A stretch of DNA of 64,000 nucleotides from Amycolatopsis jejuensis (GTDB taxonomy: Bacteria > Actinomycetota > Actinomycetes > Mycobacteriales > Pseudonocardiaceae): NCBI RefSeq assembly GCF_000717335.1, contig NZ_JNYZ01000039.1, positions 1-64,000 of the forward strand. Reading direction: 5' to 3'. Under the pieces are notes generated by a model that searched no databases, was not told the origin of the DNA, and saw only the letters and a list, made by a program, of their open reading frames with translations. A program made the translations under genes and the position numbers. This document shows positions 52,948 to 61,067 of this stretch, one piece after another; the first letter of the stretch is position 1, and each line of letters begins with the position of its first letter.

Positions 52948-53436
52948 CTACCTCCCGGCCCGAGCCGCGGGGCGGCTCCGGCGCGCTCGTGGTGCTCCCT
53001 GTGCTCCGGCCCTCGTCCCGGCACCGCGGCTCGTGCCCTGGTGCTGGTACTGCCGCCTTCTCTTGTGCTTCGGCAGCGGGCGCGTGGCCCGCACCCGGAC
53101 CCGGGCCGCGCTCACCGCGCCACCCGTGCCCGAGGTCTGCTCCCGCGGCGTGCGCAGTTCCTGGCCCGCCATCGCGATCACCGCGCCGAGCGGGCGCTCG
53201 TGGCTGATCTTCGACGTGATCAGCCGGGTGATGACGATGGTGACCACGAACGCCCACGCCGTGGAGAAAAACCCGAAACTCCAGCCTGCCCACCGCTCCA
53301 CGGTGAGCACGACCAGGAAGACCGGAATGCCGACGAGCCACGCGACGTAGCGGGCTCGCCAGGGAAAAGTCGCCTTCGGCGGACCGAGCCAGACGGCGTC
53401 GACCCGGTAGACCTCGTCATCCGTCCTGATGCGCAC
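52948..53436 (-). CDS. VirB3/PrgI-like inner-membrane protein
   Basis: 162 aa from GTG 53436. Two closely spaced membrane helices (YVAWLVGIPVFLVVLTVE and FFSTAWAFVVTIVIT, about residues 29-72), preceded by a short strand (YRVDAVWLGPPKATFPWRAR), then a long basic, Arg/Gly-rich tail of about 80 residues. Two N-terminal helices directly upstream of virB4 is the VirB3/PrgI arrangement. It ends three bases before the TTG of the ATPase gene. Confidence 0.68.
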   Translation of the reverse strand: MRIRTDDEVYRVDAVWLGPPKATFPWRARYVAWLVGIPVFLVVLTVERWAGWSFGFFSTAWAFVVTIVITRLITSKISHERPLGAVIAMAGQELRTPREQTSGTGGAVSAARVRVRATRPLPKHKRRRQYQHQGTSRGAGTRAGAQGAPRARRSRPAARAGR

Positions 53437-53448
53437 GCCTGCCCCGCC

Positions 53449-53715
53449 TCAGCCGGTGAACAGGCCGGCGATCCACCGGCCCACGTTGACCCCGGCGCCA
53501 CTCACGGCGAGCCCGATGATCGCGAGCGCGATGACGACCCCGGCGAGCCTGCGCATGACCCCGGCGTTGTCGCCCTTGCCGCCGCCCAGCCACAGGAGCA
53601 GCAGCGCAACGGCGAGCAGCACGAGGGGGATGATGTTGTCGAGCAGCCAGGTGCGGACGTTGCCGGTGCCGAGCTCGCCGGCAGCCAGCGTCTCGAGGGT
53701 GGTCATGCTGGTCAT
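53449..53715 (-). CDS. VirB2/TrbC-like two-helix membrane peptide
   Basis: 88 aa with two membrane helices (about 29-44 and 59-74) separated by a Gly/Arg loop (GGGKGDNAGVMRR). ATG 53715 has GGGAG seven bases upstream. Being first in the cluster, small and two-helical, it resembles pilin/channel subunits VirB2/TrbC, though it lacks an evident signal peptide cleavage site. Twelve bases before the VirB3-like gene; a good promoter lies 64 nt upstream. Confidence 0.65.
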   Translation of the reverse strand: MTSMTTLETLAAGELGTGNVRTWLLDNIIPLVLLAVALLLLWLGGGKGDNAGVMRRLAGVVIALAIIGLAVSGAGVNVGRWIAGLFTG

Positions 53716-53778
53716 CGCGATACTCCCGGTGCACGGCGGACGCCGCGCTGTTCTGGCTTCGGCGAAGCTACGAACACC

Positions 53779-53807
53779 ATCATGGCGTTACGAGGGGTAA
53801 TGGTCAA
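53779..53807 (-). promoter_or_regulatory. Promoter of the T4SS-like operon
   Basis: On the minus strand: -35 TTGACC (53802-53807), 17-bp spacer, -10 CATGAT (53779-53784). It lies 64 nt upstream of the VirB2-like ATG and is the only good promoter seen ahead of the leftward cluster, which then runs with tight junctions to about 43.1 kb. Confidence 0.6.
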
Positions 53808-54179
53808 AGCGCGCTGGGTAGATGTCGACTTGTGGACAGGGGCGGGTATTACGGTCCGGTGGTCAGGATTCCTCGCCCTCCATCATCGTGGCAAGGGTGC
53901 TCCTCAATAACCCCAGCCACCCGGATTTCGCAGTGCCCCGGCGAAGTCACCCCACGGGAAGTGCGGTGTTCACTCTCAGTGCGCTCCGGCCCGGCGTGTC
54001 GGGCGGGGACAAGTGTGGCATGCCCCGTTCGGCCTCCCCGCGCGAGTCCGGTGAGTGAGCACCGGGTCCGCAGATCGATGCGGAATCGATCACGGAGGGC
54101 TGCGATACCCGTCACCCTCGCGCCGGATGTGCGCATTTGTTCACCACATAGCGTGATCCTGGGCAGGTCAGCGGCCGGG
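53808..54179. other. Intergenic region without a recognised gene
   Basis: Some 370 bp between the promoter of the T4SS-like operon and the stop of the SCO6745-like gene, which runs leftward into it. Short open frames exist but lack ribosome binding sites and domain features. A modest hairpin (CCGGG-TTATTG-CCCGG, about 54176-54191) at the 3' end of the SCO6745-like gene could be its terminator. Confidence 0.5.
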
Positions 54180-55022
54180 TTATTGCCCGGGGATCGCACC
54201 CGCGTCGACCACGGTCCGGCTGAGCGGAAGGCACAACTCGTGCAAACGGGTGGTTTTCTCCTCGCCGAGGTGCCGCCACGGGTCTTCCGACGCCGCGTTC
54301 GTCGCCGCTTCCACCTGCTCGCGAAGGTCCCAGCCACGCTCGGTGAGGCCGGCTGGATCGAGGACCCCGTCGGCGGTCAGCTGCGCGACGCAGGCGTCCC
54401 ACTGCTCGTCGCTCCAGCCGCGAGTGCGCTTCGCCGCTTCGGCGGCAGTGCCCTTGCCGGTTGCGGTGTGGGTAATCAAGGCGGCGAGGCCGGGTACGCC
54501 GTGCAGTGTCAATGCGGCGACGTGCGCGTCTCCACGGTGCTCGCGAAGCAGCGTCAGGGCGTGCCAGAGGACAAGGTGCGGCTTATCGGGCCACGGCAGG
54601 CTCGCGTGTCCGGCGTACAGTGGGCGTCCTTCTGGACGACACACAGTGGTCGCTTCGCGCGCGAGAGCGGCCGCTTCAGCGACTTCGGCGGACGCGAGCA
54701 CTTCGTCACCCAGCAGTCGGCGGTACGCGTCATCGACGGCGGCAAGCCTGGCCGCTACGACGGCCTCCGGGCTGGCGAGGGTCCACGCGCGCGGGAGGGC
54801 GCGGGCGATGCGGTCGGGGTTGAAGTTGTAGAAGGTCGCGGCCGCGGCGGCCGGGCCGATGGCGCCCATCGGCGCGCAGCGGCTGGCGAAGTACGTCATC
54901 GACCCTGGTCGCAAGCCCACGGCAGTGAGCCGCTCGTGGGCTTCGGGCGCGAAGTAGATGAGGGCGTGCAAGGTGTCGAAGCTGGTTTTGAACGCGGTGG
55001 CGGTTTCGGCGGCTTCACCCAT
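54180..55022 (-). CDS. SCO6745-family protein
   Basis: 280 aa, mostly alpha-helical by composition, Ala-rich with a conserved-looking start (FDTLHALIYFAPEAHERLTAVGLRPGSMTYFASRCAPMG, in part) and a middle HLVLWHALTLLREHRGDAHVAALT. A late segment (WSDEQWDACVAQLTADGVLDPAG, then LTERGWDLREQVE) resembles a winged-helix of MarR type. The recalled family name is SCO6745, of unknown role, widespread in actinomycetes; heme or small-ligand binding is not supported by anything seen. It starts 25 bases downstream of the RNase P RNA. Confidence 0.72.
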   Translation of the reverse strand: MGEAAETATAFKTSFDTLHALIYFAPEAHERLTAVGLRPGSMTYFASRCAPMGAIGPAAAAATFYNFNPDRIARALPRAWTLASPEAVVAARLAAVDDAYRRLLGDEVLASAEVAEAAALAREATTVCRPEGRPLYAGHASLPWPDKPHLVLWHALTLLREHRGDAHVAALTLHGVPGLAALITHTATGKGTAAEAAKRTRGWSDEQWDACVAQLTADGVLDPAGLTERGWDLREQVEAATNAASEDPWRHLGEEKTTRLHELCLPLSRTVVDAGAIPGQ

Positions 55023-55046
55023 GCGGACGATCGTGACACAGGAGCG

Positions 55047-55447
55047 GGACGAGCTGGCATGTAAGCCGGATCCTGTTCCCGGCCGGCCTCACGGCCGGAC
55101 GGGCGACGGTCATCCATCTGGGCCTGCCGTCGCCGGCAGGCTCGAGCGGCCTACCCACAGGCTCGGGCGGGCCGCCCTCGATCGCCTGCGCAGGAGCGGC
55201 GGACCGCTCCCTCTTGGCCTTGCTCCGGGTGGGGTTTACCGAGCCATCCCGGTCACCCGGGATGCTGGTGGTCTCTTACACCACCGTTTCACCCTTACCC
55301 CCGTCCGGGGACGGGGGCGGTCTGTTTTCTGTGGCACTGTCCCGCGGGTCACCCCGGGTTGCCGTTAGCAACCACCCTGCCCTGCGGAGTCCGGACTTTC
55401 CTCGAACCGGGGGTACCCCGATCCGCGACCGTCCTGCCAGCTCGTCC
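55047..55447 (-). ncRNA. rnpB: RNase P RNA, bacterial type A
   Basis: About 401 nt. The conserved P4 5' strand GAGGAAAGTCCGGACTCC is present near 55405-55388 on the minus strand, followed by ACAGAAAACAGACCGCC, GGGTGAAACGGTGGTGTAAG and the 3' conserved AACAGGATCCGGCTTACA. The ends pair perfectly: GGACGAGCTGGC (5', 55447-55436) with GCCAGCTCGTCC (3', 55058-55047), a 12-bp P1 helix that fixes the boundaries. It is the catalytic RNA that removes 5' leaders from pre-tRNAs. Confidence 0.95.
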
Positions 55448-55526
55448 GCCGCGAAATCCTACCCGGCCTGGTGCTTCCGCCCGTTCACCGGACCCGGTTT
55501 TGCGGGTGGTCCGGCTTGGCTGGGCT

Positions 55527-56032
55527 GCGAATGGTCCGTTCGTGCTCGGGTTGCGGGCGGGGGTGACGGGGCCGTTCACACGTCGGGCCGTGGGCCGGAG
55601 TGAAGGGTCCCTTCACGCGCGGGGTAGCGCCGCGGAGCGAACGGCCCCCTCGCGCGCCGGGCAACGGCTCCGGAGTGACGGTGGGGGTGACGGGTGGGGG
55701 TGACGGGTCCCTTCATGCGCGGGACAGCGGTCGGGAGTGAAGGGTCCCTTCACCCGCCAAGCCCCGCTCCGGAGCGAACGGTCCATTCGTGCGTCGAGCA
55801 GCGTTCTGGGGTGAAGGGTCCCATCATGCGCCGGGCCGTGCCCAGAGCGAACGGTCCGTTCATGCGCGGCACAACGGTCGAGAGTGAAGGGTCCCATCAT
55901 GCGCCGAGCTGCGCCCCAGAGCGAACGGTCCGTTCATGCGTGGGACAACGGTCGAGACTGAAGGGTCCCGTCACGCGCCAAGCGACACTCCGGAGTGAAG
56001 GGTCCCTTCACCCCCGGAGCTAACGTTCGGGA
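55527..56032. repeat. 37-bp tandem array of palindromic units
   Basis: About thirteen units of 36-38 bp. Each starts with a palindromic core, either TGAAGGGTCCCTTCA-like or GAACGGTCCGTTC-like, and the two core types alternate over much of the array; the remaining 20 bp (GCGC, a variable stretch, then CTCCGGAG or GTCGAGAG) is less conserved. Clear cores are near 55599, 55737, 55775, 55849, 55923 and 55997. The start codon of the following permease lies in the last partial unit. The GTGAAGGG word links it to the long palindromes at 10687 and 27663. Confidence 0.85.
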
Positions 56033-57262
56033 GTGAGTGGTCCTCCAGCCGCAGTCCTCGCCGCCGTTCTTCTCGCAGGTACCCTCTGGTTCGCCATGAC
56101 CCGTCCCCGGGGGCTGCCCGAAGCGGTGGTCGCCGTGCCGGTGGCTGGGGTCGTCCTCGCCACGCATCTGGCTACGCATGCCATCGAGCGGGTGGTCGAG
56201 ATCTTGCCCACCATGGGTTTCCTCGCGGCGATCCTCCTGGTCAGCCACCTCGCCGCGGCGGAGGGCGTCTTCACTTGGCTCGGCGCGGAACTCGCGGAGA
56301 TCTGCCGCGGCGAGCCGAAGCGGCTGCTGCTTCTCACGTTCGCCGCAGCGGCCGTCACGACTGCCGTACTGAGTCTTGACGCCACCGTCGTCCTCCTGAC
56401 GCCCGTCGTGCTTGCCACGGCCGGGAAACTTCGCCTCCCCGCGCGCCCGCACGTCTACGCCTGCGCGCACCTCGCCAACTCGGCGTCCACGTTGCTGCCC
56501 GTCTCCAACCTGACGAACCTCCTAGCCTTCGCTGCCTCCGGGCTCACCTTCGCGGGCTTCACCGCGTTGATGGCCCTCCCCTGGCTGGTCACCATCGCGA
56601 TCGAACTCGGTGTATTCCTCTGGTACTTCCGCGCCGATCTCCGACAACCACCGGCGCCCCGGGCTACCGCTCCGAAAACCGCAGCACCGGTCTTCACGCT
56701 GGTCGTCCTGGCGGTGATGCTCGCCGGGTTTGCCGTGGGGCAGCTGGTGCACGTCGAACCGGTCTTGGTGGCCGCGCTGACTGCCCTCGTCCTCGCGGCA
56801 CGGGCGCTGGCCGAGCGGAAGATCCGGCCGTGGCAGGTGGTCACCGAGGCGTCGCCGCTGCTGGTCCTGTTCGTGCTCGCGCTTGCGGTGGTGGTGGAAG
56901 CGGTGGACGAGCACGTCCTCGGCGGGCTGCTGGACACCATACTGCCGACCGCCGCCGGGCTGCCCGAGCTCCTGCTCGCCGCGGCCATCGCGGCGGTGCT
57001 GGCCAACCTCGTCAACAACCTGCCCGCGACGCTGATCCTGCTGTCCGCGCACCCGAATCCCGCCGTGCTCCCCGCGATTCTGCTCGGCGTGAACATCGGC
57101 CCGAACGCGACCTACCTCGGCTCACTCGCCACCCTGTTGTGGCGCCGAGTTCTCGCCCGCCACGGCGAACACCCGCGCGATTTCCTCCGCCTTGGCCTGC
57201 TCACGACCCCGCTGTCGCTGGCAGCGGCGACCTGCGCACTATGGCTGGTGCTCCCGGGCTAG
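56033..57262 (+). CDS. ArsB/SLC13-like permease
   Basis: 409 aa from GTG 56033 with ten or more membrane helices. It has the inverted-repeat architecture of ion-transporter superfamily proteins: VLSLDATVVLLTPVVLA in the first half and NLVNNLPATLILLSAHPNP and LLGVNIGPNATYLGSLATLLW in the second, typical of ArsB/citrate-type anion exporters. The substrate (arsenite, dicarboxylate or another anion) cannot be decided; no arsR or arsC is nearby. The ribosome binding site is poor, and the start lies in the edge of the repeat array. Its stop overlaps the convergent GT-C gene by four bases. Confidence 0.82.
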   Translation: MSGPPAAVLAAVLLAGTLWFAMTRPRGLPEAVVAVPVAGVVLATHLATHAIERVVEILPTMGFLAAILLVSHLAAAEGVFTWLGAELAEICRGEPKRLLLLTFAAAAVTTAVLSLDATVVLLTPVVLATAGKLRLPARPHVYACAHLANSASTLLPVSNLTNLLAFAASGLTFAGFTALMALPWLVTIAIELGVFLWYFRADLRQPPAPRATAPKTAAPVFTLVVLAVMLAGFAVGQLVHVEPVLVAALTALVLAARALAERKIRPWQVVTEASPLLVLFVLALAVVVEAVDEHVLGGLLDTILPTAAGLPELLLAAAIAAVLANLVNNLPATLILLSAHPNPAVLPAILLGVNIGPNATYLGSLATLLWRRVLARHGEHPRDFLRLGLLTTPLSLAAATCALWLVLPG

Positions 57263-59001
57263 CCGCGCGGCGCGATGGTGCTGCCGCGCGACAGCGTCGG
57301 TCCGCAGTCGGCCAGGCCGTCGCCGAATCGCTGCGCCTCGACGTTCATCATCGTGACCTGCGCATAGTGCTGCACGGCCTGGAGCTTCGCCGGGTCAGTC
57401 ACCGCGTCCTTGCGCACGAAGTCACCGTTGCGCTTGCCCGGACCCGGGTAGACGAGAATCGGGTAGTAATCCCGGTCGATGCGCGGGTCGACGGTGATCC
57501 CGTTGCCGTCGGCCCACGGGCCCCACGAGTGGATGAAAGTGGGCTTGACCTGGTCGAACACGTAGTTGCGCAGACCTTCGATGTTGCCGTCGTGCGTGAG
57601 GTCGGCGATCGGCGCGTCGACCAGACCGGCCATGTCGACCAGCTCGAGCCGGCTCGTCATCGACGATCCGCCGAGGTCCGGCAGCAACAGCGACGCCTTC
57701 TGCAGGCCGAGGATGTCCGCGTACGAGTTGAAGCCGCGGCCGAACCGGTCGGCGACCAGGCATGCGGTAATGGTGGGGCTCTTGATGAACTTGTCGGAAC
57801 TGGCGACGAAGCCGAAGAGCGACGGCACCGACGCGGCCACCAGCACGACCGACGCCACCACTCGCCAGCGGACCTTCAGCCTGCGCACCAGTTCACCGAA
57901 CGCCATCGTCCCGGCCAGCGCGCCGAGCACCCACACCGGCGTCGCGAAGCGGGCCTGCGTCATCCAGTCCGGCACCATCACGCCGTACGCGATCACGCCG
58001 AGCGCCAGCGGCACGAGCAGACCGAGCAGCGGCCGCCGCCACGGCGCCTTGCGCAGCGCCCAAACCACCACGATGACGAGCACGATCGTCGCCGGAATGC
58101 CCACGTACACGGCCAGCTCGTGCGGCCGGACGATCGACGCCAGGTCGGGCAGACCCTGCTTCTTCGCCACCGACGGGTTGGCCAGCAGCCGGTGGAATTC
58201 CGTGTACCGCCAGACGACGTAGCCGCCGAACGGCACCGCAAAAGCCACGATCGACACGAGCGCGGACCGGAAACTGGGCCAGAATCCCGCCGCTCGCACG
58301 CCGAACAGCAGGACGATCGGGTACGCGCCCGCGTAGATCAGACCTTCCGGCCGCGTCAGCGCGGCGAACGCCACGATCACGCCGACGCCGATCGCGATCT
58401 TGAACGACAGCGTGCGTTCCTTGCGCACCGCGGTGAACAGCAGCGCGGCCAGCCCGGTGACGGCGAAAGCGAAGAGCGAGTTCTCCAGCCCGGACACGAC
58501 CCAGATCACGAACGACGGGATCAGCGCGAGTGTGCAGCCGACGGCGAGGGTGACCGCCCATGCGTGCCGCCGGAATACTTGCCGGGCCACGAGATGGCAC
58601 AGCACGAGGATGCCCGCGGTGAACAGCAGGCCGAGCAGCTTGGGGTAGAGCACGTAGTCCGGGATGCCGAGGAGCAGGCCGCGGTCGAAGAGCCCGACGA
58701 GCTTGCCGAACGCCAGCAAGATCATCCAGGTCGGGTCGGAGAAGCCTTCCACCGGCGGCGCGCCGGGTGCGAGCACCGGGCCGAGACCTTCGGCGACGCT
58801 GCGCGCGTATGAGAACGTGATCGCCGCGTCGTCCACGATCCAGTGCCCGTACCGCGTGGCGTGCCAGGCGACGGCTGCCACGCCGGCGAGCACCGCGAGG
58901 GTCGAGGCAAGCCAGCTGTAGCGGAGGCGGGCAGGAGGGTCGGACGTCACCTCCCCGGGCAAGCCGGGGTCGGATACTGCGGTGAGTGCGCTAGCCGTCA
59001 T
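57259..59001 (-). CDS. GT-C-type membrane glycosyltransferase-like protein
   Basis: 580 aa from ATG 59001 with GAGG close upstream. A cytoplasmic start and about ten membrane helices. The first extracytoplasmic loop has the GT-C diacid motif in IVDDAAITFSYARSVAEG (Asp56-Asp57), followed by PVEGFSDPTWMILLAFGKL, as in arabinofuranosyl/mannosyltransferases that use polyprenyl-phosphate sugars. The layout recalls the AftB-like group (Rv3805c), which builds arabinogalactan; the exact sugar is unknown. The C-terminal 170 residues are a soluble outer domain. No cotranscribed partner; RNase H/phosphatase gene lies 182 bp upstream. Confidence 0.8.
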   Translation of the reverse strand: MTASALTAVSDPGLPGEVTSDPPARLRYSWLASTLAVLAGVAAVAWHATRYGHWIVDDAAITFSYARSVAEGLGPVLAPGAPPVEGFSDPTWMILLAFGKLVGLFDRGLLLGIPDYVLYPKLLGLLFTAGILVLCHLVARQVFRRHAWAVTLAVGCTLALIPSFVIWVVSGLENSLFAFAVTGLAALLFTAVRKERTLSFKIAIGVGVIVAFAALTRPEGLIYAGAYPIVLLFGVRAAGFWPSFRSALVSIVAFAVPFGGYVVWRYTEFHRLLANPSVAKKQGLPDLASIVRPHELAVYVGIPATIVLVIVVVWALRKAPWRRPLLGLLVPLALGVIAYGVMVPDWMTQARFATPVWVLGALAGTMAFGELVRRLKVRWRVVASVVLVAASVPSLFGFVASSDKFIKSPTITACLVADRFGRGFNSYADILGLQKASLLLPDLGGSSMTSRLELVDMAGLVDAPIADLTHDGNIEGLRNYVFDQVKPTFIHSWGPWADGNGITVDPRIDRDYYPILVYPGPGKRNGDFVRKDAVTDPAKLQAVQHYAQVTMMNVEAQRFGDGLADCGPTLSRGSTIAPRG

Positions 59002-59183
59002 GTCCTCGTCACTGTTTCCACTCGCGGAGTCTGCCGAAGAAACGCACGAGCCTGCGCCCCCCTTGAAGCCCCTCCCGGAACCTGCGCCGCGGCGCCGCGG
59101 TCGACACCGCACTCTAGCCAATACCTCATCCGGGCCTTTTCACGCGTCATCCCCGAGCGTGATCCATCCCACATCGAGGCTGG

Positions 59184-60317
59184 TCAGGACAGGTGCGAAA
59201 TGTCGTTGACGAGCCGGACGGAAGCATTTCCGTCCGGGTAGAACTCGACGATCGACAGCGACGCCAGGTCGAGGTGCAGCCGGAACAGCAGCGACGGGCC
59301 CGCGTCGAGGCCCATCCTCAGCAGCGTCTTGATCGGCGTCACGTGGCTGACCACCACGACCGTGCGCCCGTCGTACTGGTCCACCAGGTCGCGCCGGGCC
59401 TGGCCGACCCGCTGGTGGACGGCGTCGAAGCTCTCGCCGCCGGGCGGCGCGCACGACGAGTCGCTGAGCCAGCAGCGGTGCAGCTGCGGGTCGCGCTCCG
59501 CGGCCTCGGTGAAGGTGAGGCCCTCCCACTCGCCGAAGTCGGTCTCGATCAGCCCGGGATGCGTTTCGACGCGGCCGCCGAGCGCGTCGGCGACCGCCTG
59601 CGCGGTCTGCTTGGTGCGGATCAGCGGCGACGCCACGATGGGGGCGGGCTCGCCGTCCTCGCCGATCACGCCCGGCATCGACGCCAGCCGTTTGGCCGCC
59701 GCAGCCGCCTGGCCGCGGCCGTGTTCGGTGAGCGGGACGTCGCCGCGGCCGGAGTACCGGCGGTCGACCGACATTCCGGTTTGGCCGTGGCGCAGCAGGA
59801 GCAGCTTGGTGGGGGTGCCGACGGCGCCGGTCCAGCCCGCCGGGGATACCCGGTCCGGCTCGGTGACCTTGCGCCCGCCGCTGGTACCGCCCACCTTGCG
59901 CTCGACCCCGGTGCCGCTGTCCATCGCAACGTTCGCGAGCCGGTCCGCGTCGGCGTTCTCAGCACGCGGGATCCAGGTGTAGCCGACCCGGTCGAAGCGT
60001 TCGGCGAGTTCGCGGGCCTGTGCGGCGAGCGGTTGCAGTGCGGCGTGTTTGATCTTCCACCGCCCGGACATCTGCTCCACCACGAGCTTCGAGTCCATCC
60101 GGACGTCCACAGTGGACGCTCCGAGCCCGGCCGCCGCGGTGAGCCCGGCGACGAGGCCGGAGTACTCCGCGACGTTGTTGGTGACCACGCCGAGGAATTC
60201 GTACCGCTCGGCGAGTACCTCGCCGGTGGCCGCGTCCTTCACCACCGCGCCGTACCCGGCCGGACCGGGGTTGCCGCGCGATCCGCCGTCGGCCTCCACG
60301 ACCACCCGGTCGGTCAC
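59184..60317 (-). CDS. Bifunctional RNase H / acid phosphatase (Rv2228c-like)
   Basis: 377 aa from GTG 60317. Residues 1-130 are a type I RNase H domain: Asp near 9 in VEADGGSRGNPGPAGYG, Glu near 51 in NNVAEYSGLVAGL, Asp near 76 in RMDSKLVVEQ and a final Asp in ENADADRLAN. After a linker, residues about 168-377 are a histidine phosphatase with LLLRHGQTGM (catalytic His near 176), SPLIRTKQTA and the late VSHVTPIK. The fusion is characteristic of actinobacteria; in M. tuberculosis and Streptomyces the phosphatase part acts on alpha-ribazole-phosphate, linking it to cobalamin synthesis, which agrees with cobD nearby. The start overlaps the zinc-ribbon stop (GTGA). Confidence 0.93.
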   Translation of the reverse strand: MTDRVVVEADGGSRGNPGPAGYGAVVKDAATGEVLAERYEFLGVVTNNVAEYSGLVAGLTAAAGLGASTVDVRMDSKLVVEQMSGRWKIKHAALQPLAAQARELAERFDRVGYTWIPRAENADADRLANVAMDSGTGVERKVGGTSGGRKVTEPDRVSPAGWTGAVGTPTKLLLLRHGQTGMSVDRRYSGRGDVPLTEHGRGQAAAAAKRLASMPGVIGEDGEPAPIVASPLIRTKQTAQAVADALGGRVETHPGLIETDFGEWEGLTFTEAAERDPQLHRCWLSDSSCAPPGGESFDAVHQRVGQARRDLVDQYDGRTVVVVSHVTPIKTLLRMGLDAGPSLLFRLHLDLASLSIVEFYPDGNASVRLVNDISHLS

Positions 60318-61051
60318 AGGCCCGACTCCAGCGTGCGGACCAGGATCGCGCCGCAGTTCTCGCACTGGACGACCGAATCCTCGGGCGCCGCCTTGATCTC
60401 GGCGATGGTGTTGCGGTCCAGTTCCAGCTGGCAGCCCCCGCAACGGCGGGCCCGCAGCAGCGCGGCGCCGATGCCCTTGTGGTCGTAGACCCTGGTGTAC
60501 AGCTTCAGCAGCGGCTCGGGAAACCGCGGCAGCAGCTTCGCGCGGTCCTCGGTGCGGCGGGCGTCGGTGGTGTCGAGGTCCTTGAACGCCTCGTCCCGGC
60601 GGCCCTTCGCGGCCTCGACCTCGTGCACTGCCTTGTCGACCTCGGCGCTGGTGCGCTGCGCGTCCAGGCCCAGTGCCTCGCGCTGTTCCATCAGTTCCAG
60701 CAGGTCGTCCTCGAGCGCGCTCTGCCGCCGGGTGAGCGTCTGCAGCTCGTGCTCGATGTCGGTCATCTGCTTCGCGCCGACGGACCCGGACTCCAGCAGC
60801 TTGCGGTCGCGGTCCTCGCGCGCCCGCACCGATTCGACCTCCTTCTCCTGCCGGGCGATTTCCCGGTCGAGGTCCGACGCCGCGGTTTCGACGGACACGA
60901 GCGCGTCGCGTTTGTCGCGGGCGGTCTTCTCCCCCGCTTCGATCTCGGCGAGCTCGGGCAGGGTACGGCGGCGGTGCGCGACGCGCGAAAGCTCGGCGTC
61001 CACCTTCGCGAGTTCGAGCAGCTGGCGCTGGACGGCGGGGTCGGCCTTCAC
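60314..61051 (-). CDS. C4-type zinc-ribbon coiled-coil protein (Rv2229c-like)
   Basis: 245 aa from GTG 61051 with GGGAG six bases upstream. Residues about 10-180 are a long coiled coil (LLELAKVDAELSRVAHRRRTL, then EKEVESVRAREDRDRKLLES), and the C-terminus is a zinc ribbon with CGGCQLE and CENCGAI. It lies between the RNase H/phosphatase (overlap of four bases) and the NIF3-like gene (16 nt). The family is thought to act with nucleic acid or with its operon partners; the role is not established. Confidence 0.92.
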   Translation of the reverse strand: MKADPAVQRQLLELAKVDAELSRVAHRRRTLPELAEIEAGEKTARDKRDALVSVETAASDLDREIARQEKEVESVRAREDRDRKLLESGSVGAKQMTDIEHELQTLTRRQSALEDDLLELMEQREALGLDAQRTSAEVDKAVHEVEAAKGRRDEAFKDLDTTDARRTEDRAKLLPRFPEPLLKLYTRVYDHKGIGAALLRARRCGGCQLELDRNTIAEIKAAPEDSVVQCENCGAILVRTLESGL

Positions 61052-61067
61052 TGTGCTCCCTGGTTCA

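Noticed and set aside
43073..53807. Integrative conjugative element or prophage
   Set aside because: No integrase, relaxase, excisionase, tRNA gene or direct-repeat att sites were found at either side.
50035..53910. 1291-codon plus-strand frame opposite the VirB4-like gene
   Set aside because: Antisense shadow; the minus strand has Walker motifs, ribosome binding sites and operon spacing.
55527..56032. CRISPR array
   Set aside because: Whole units drift together with no repeat-spacer division, the unit is 37 bp with an internal palindrome, and no cas gene is present.
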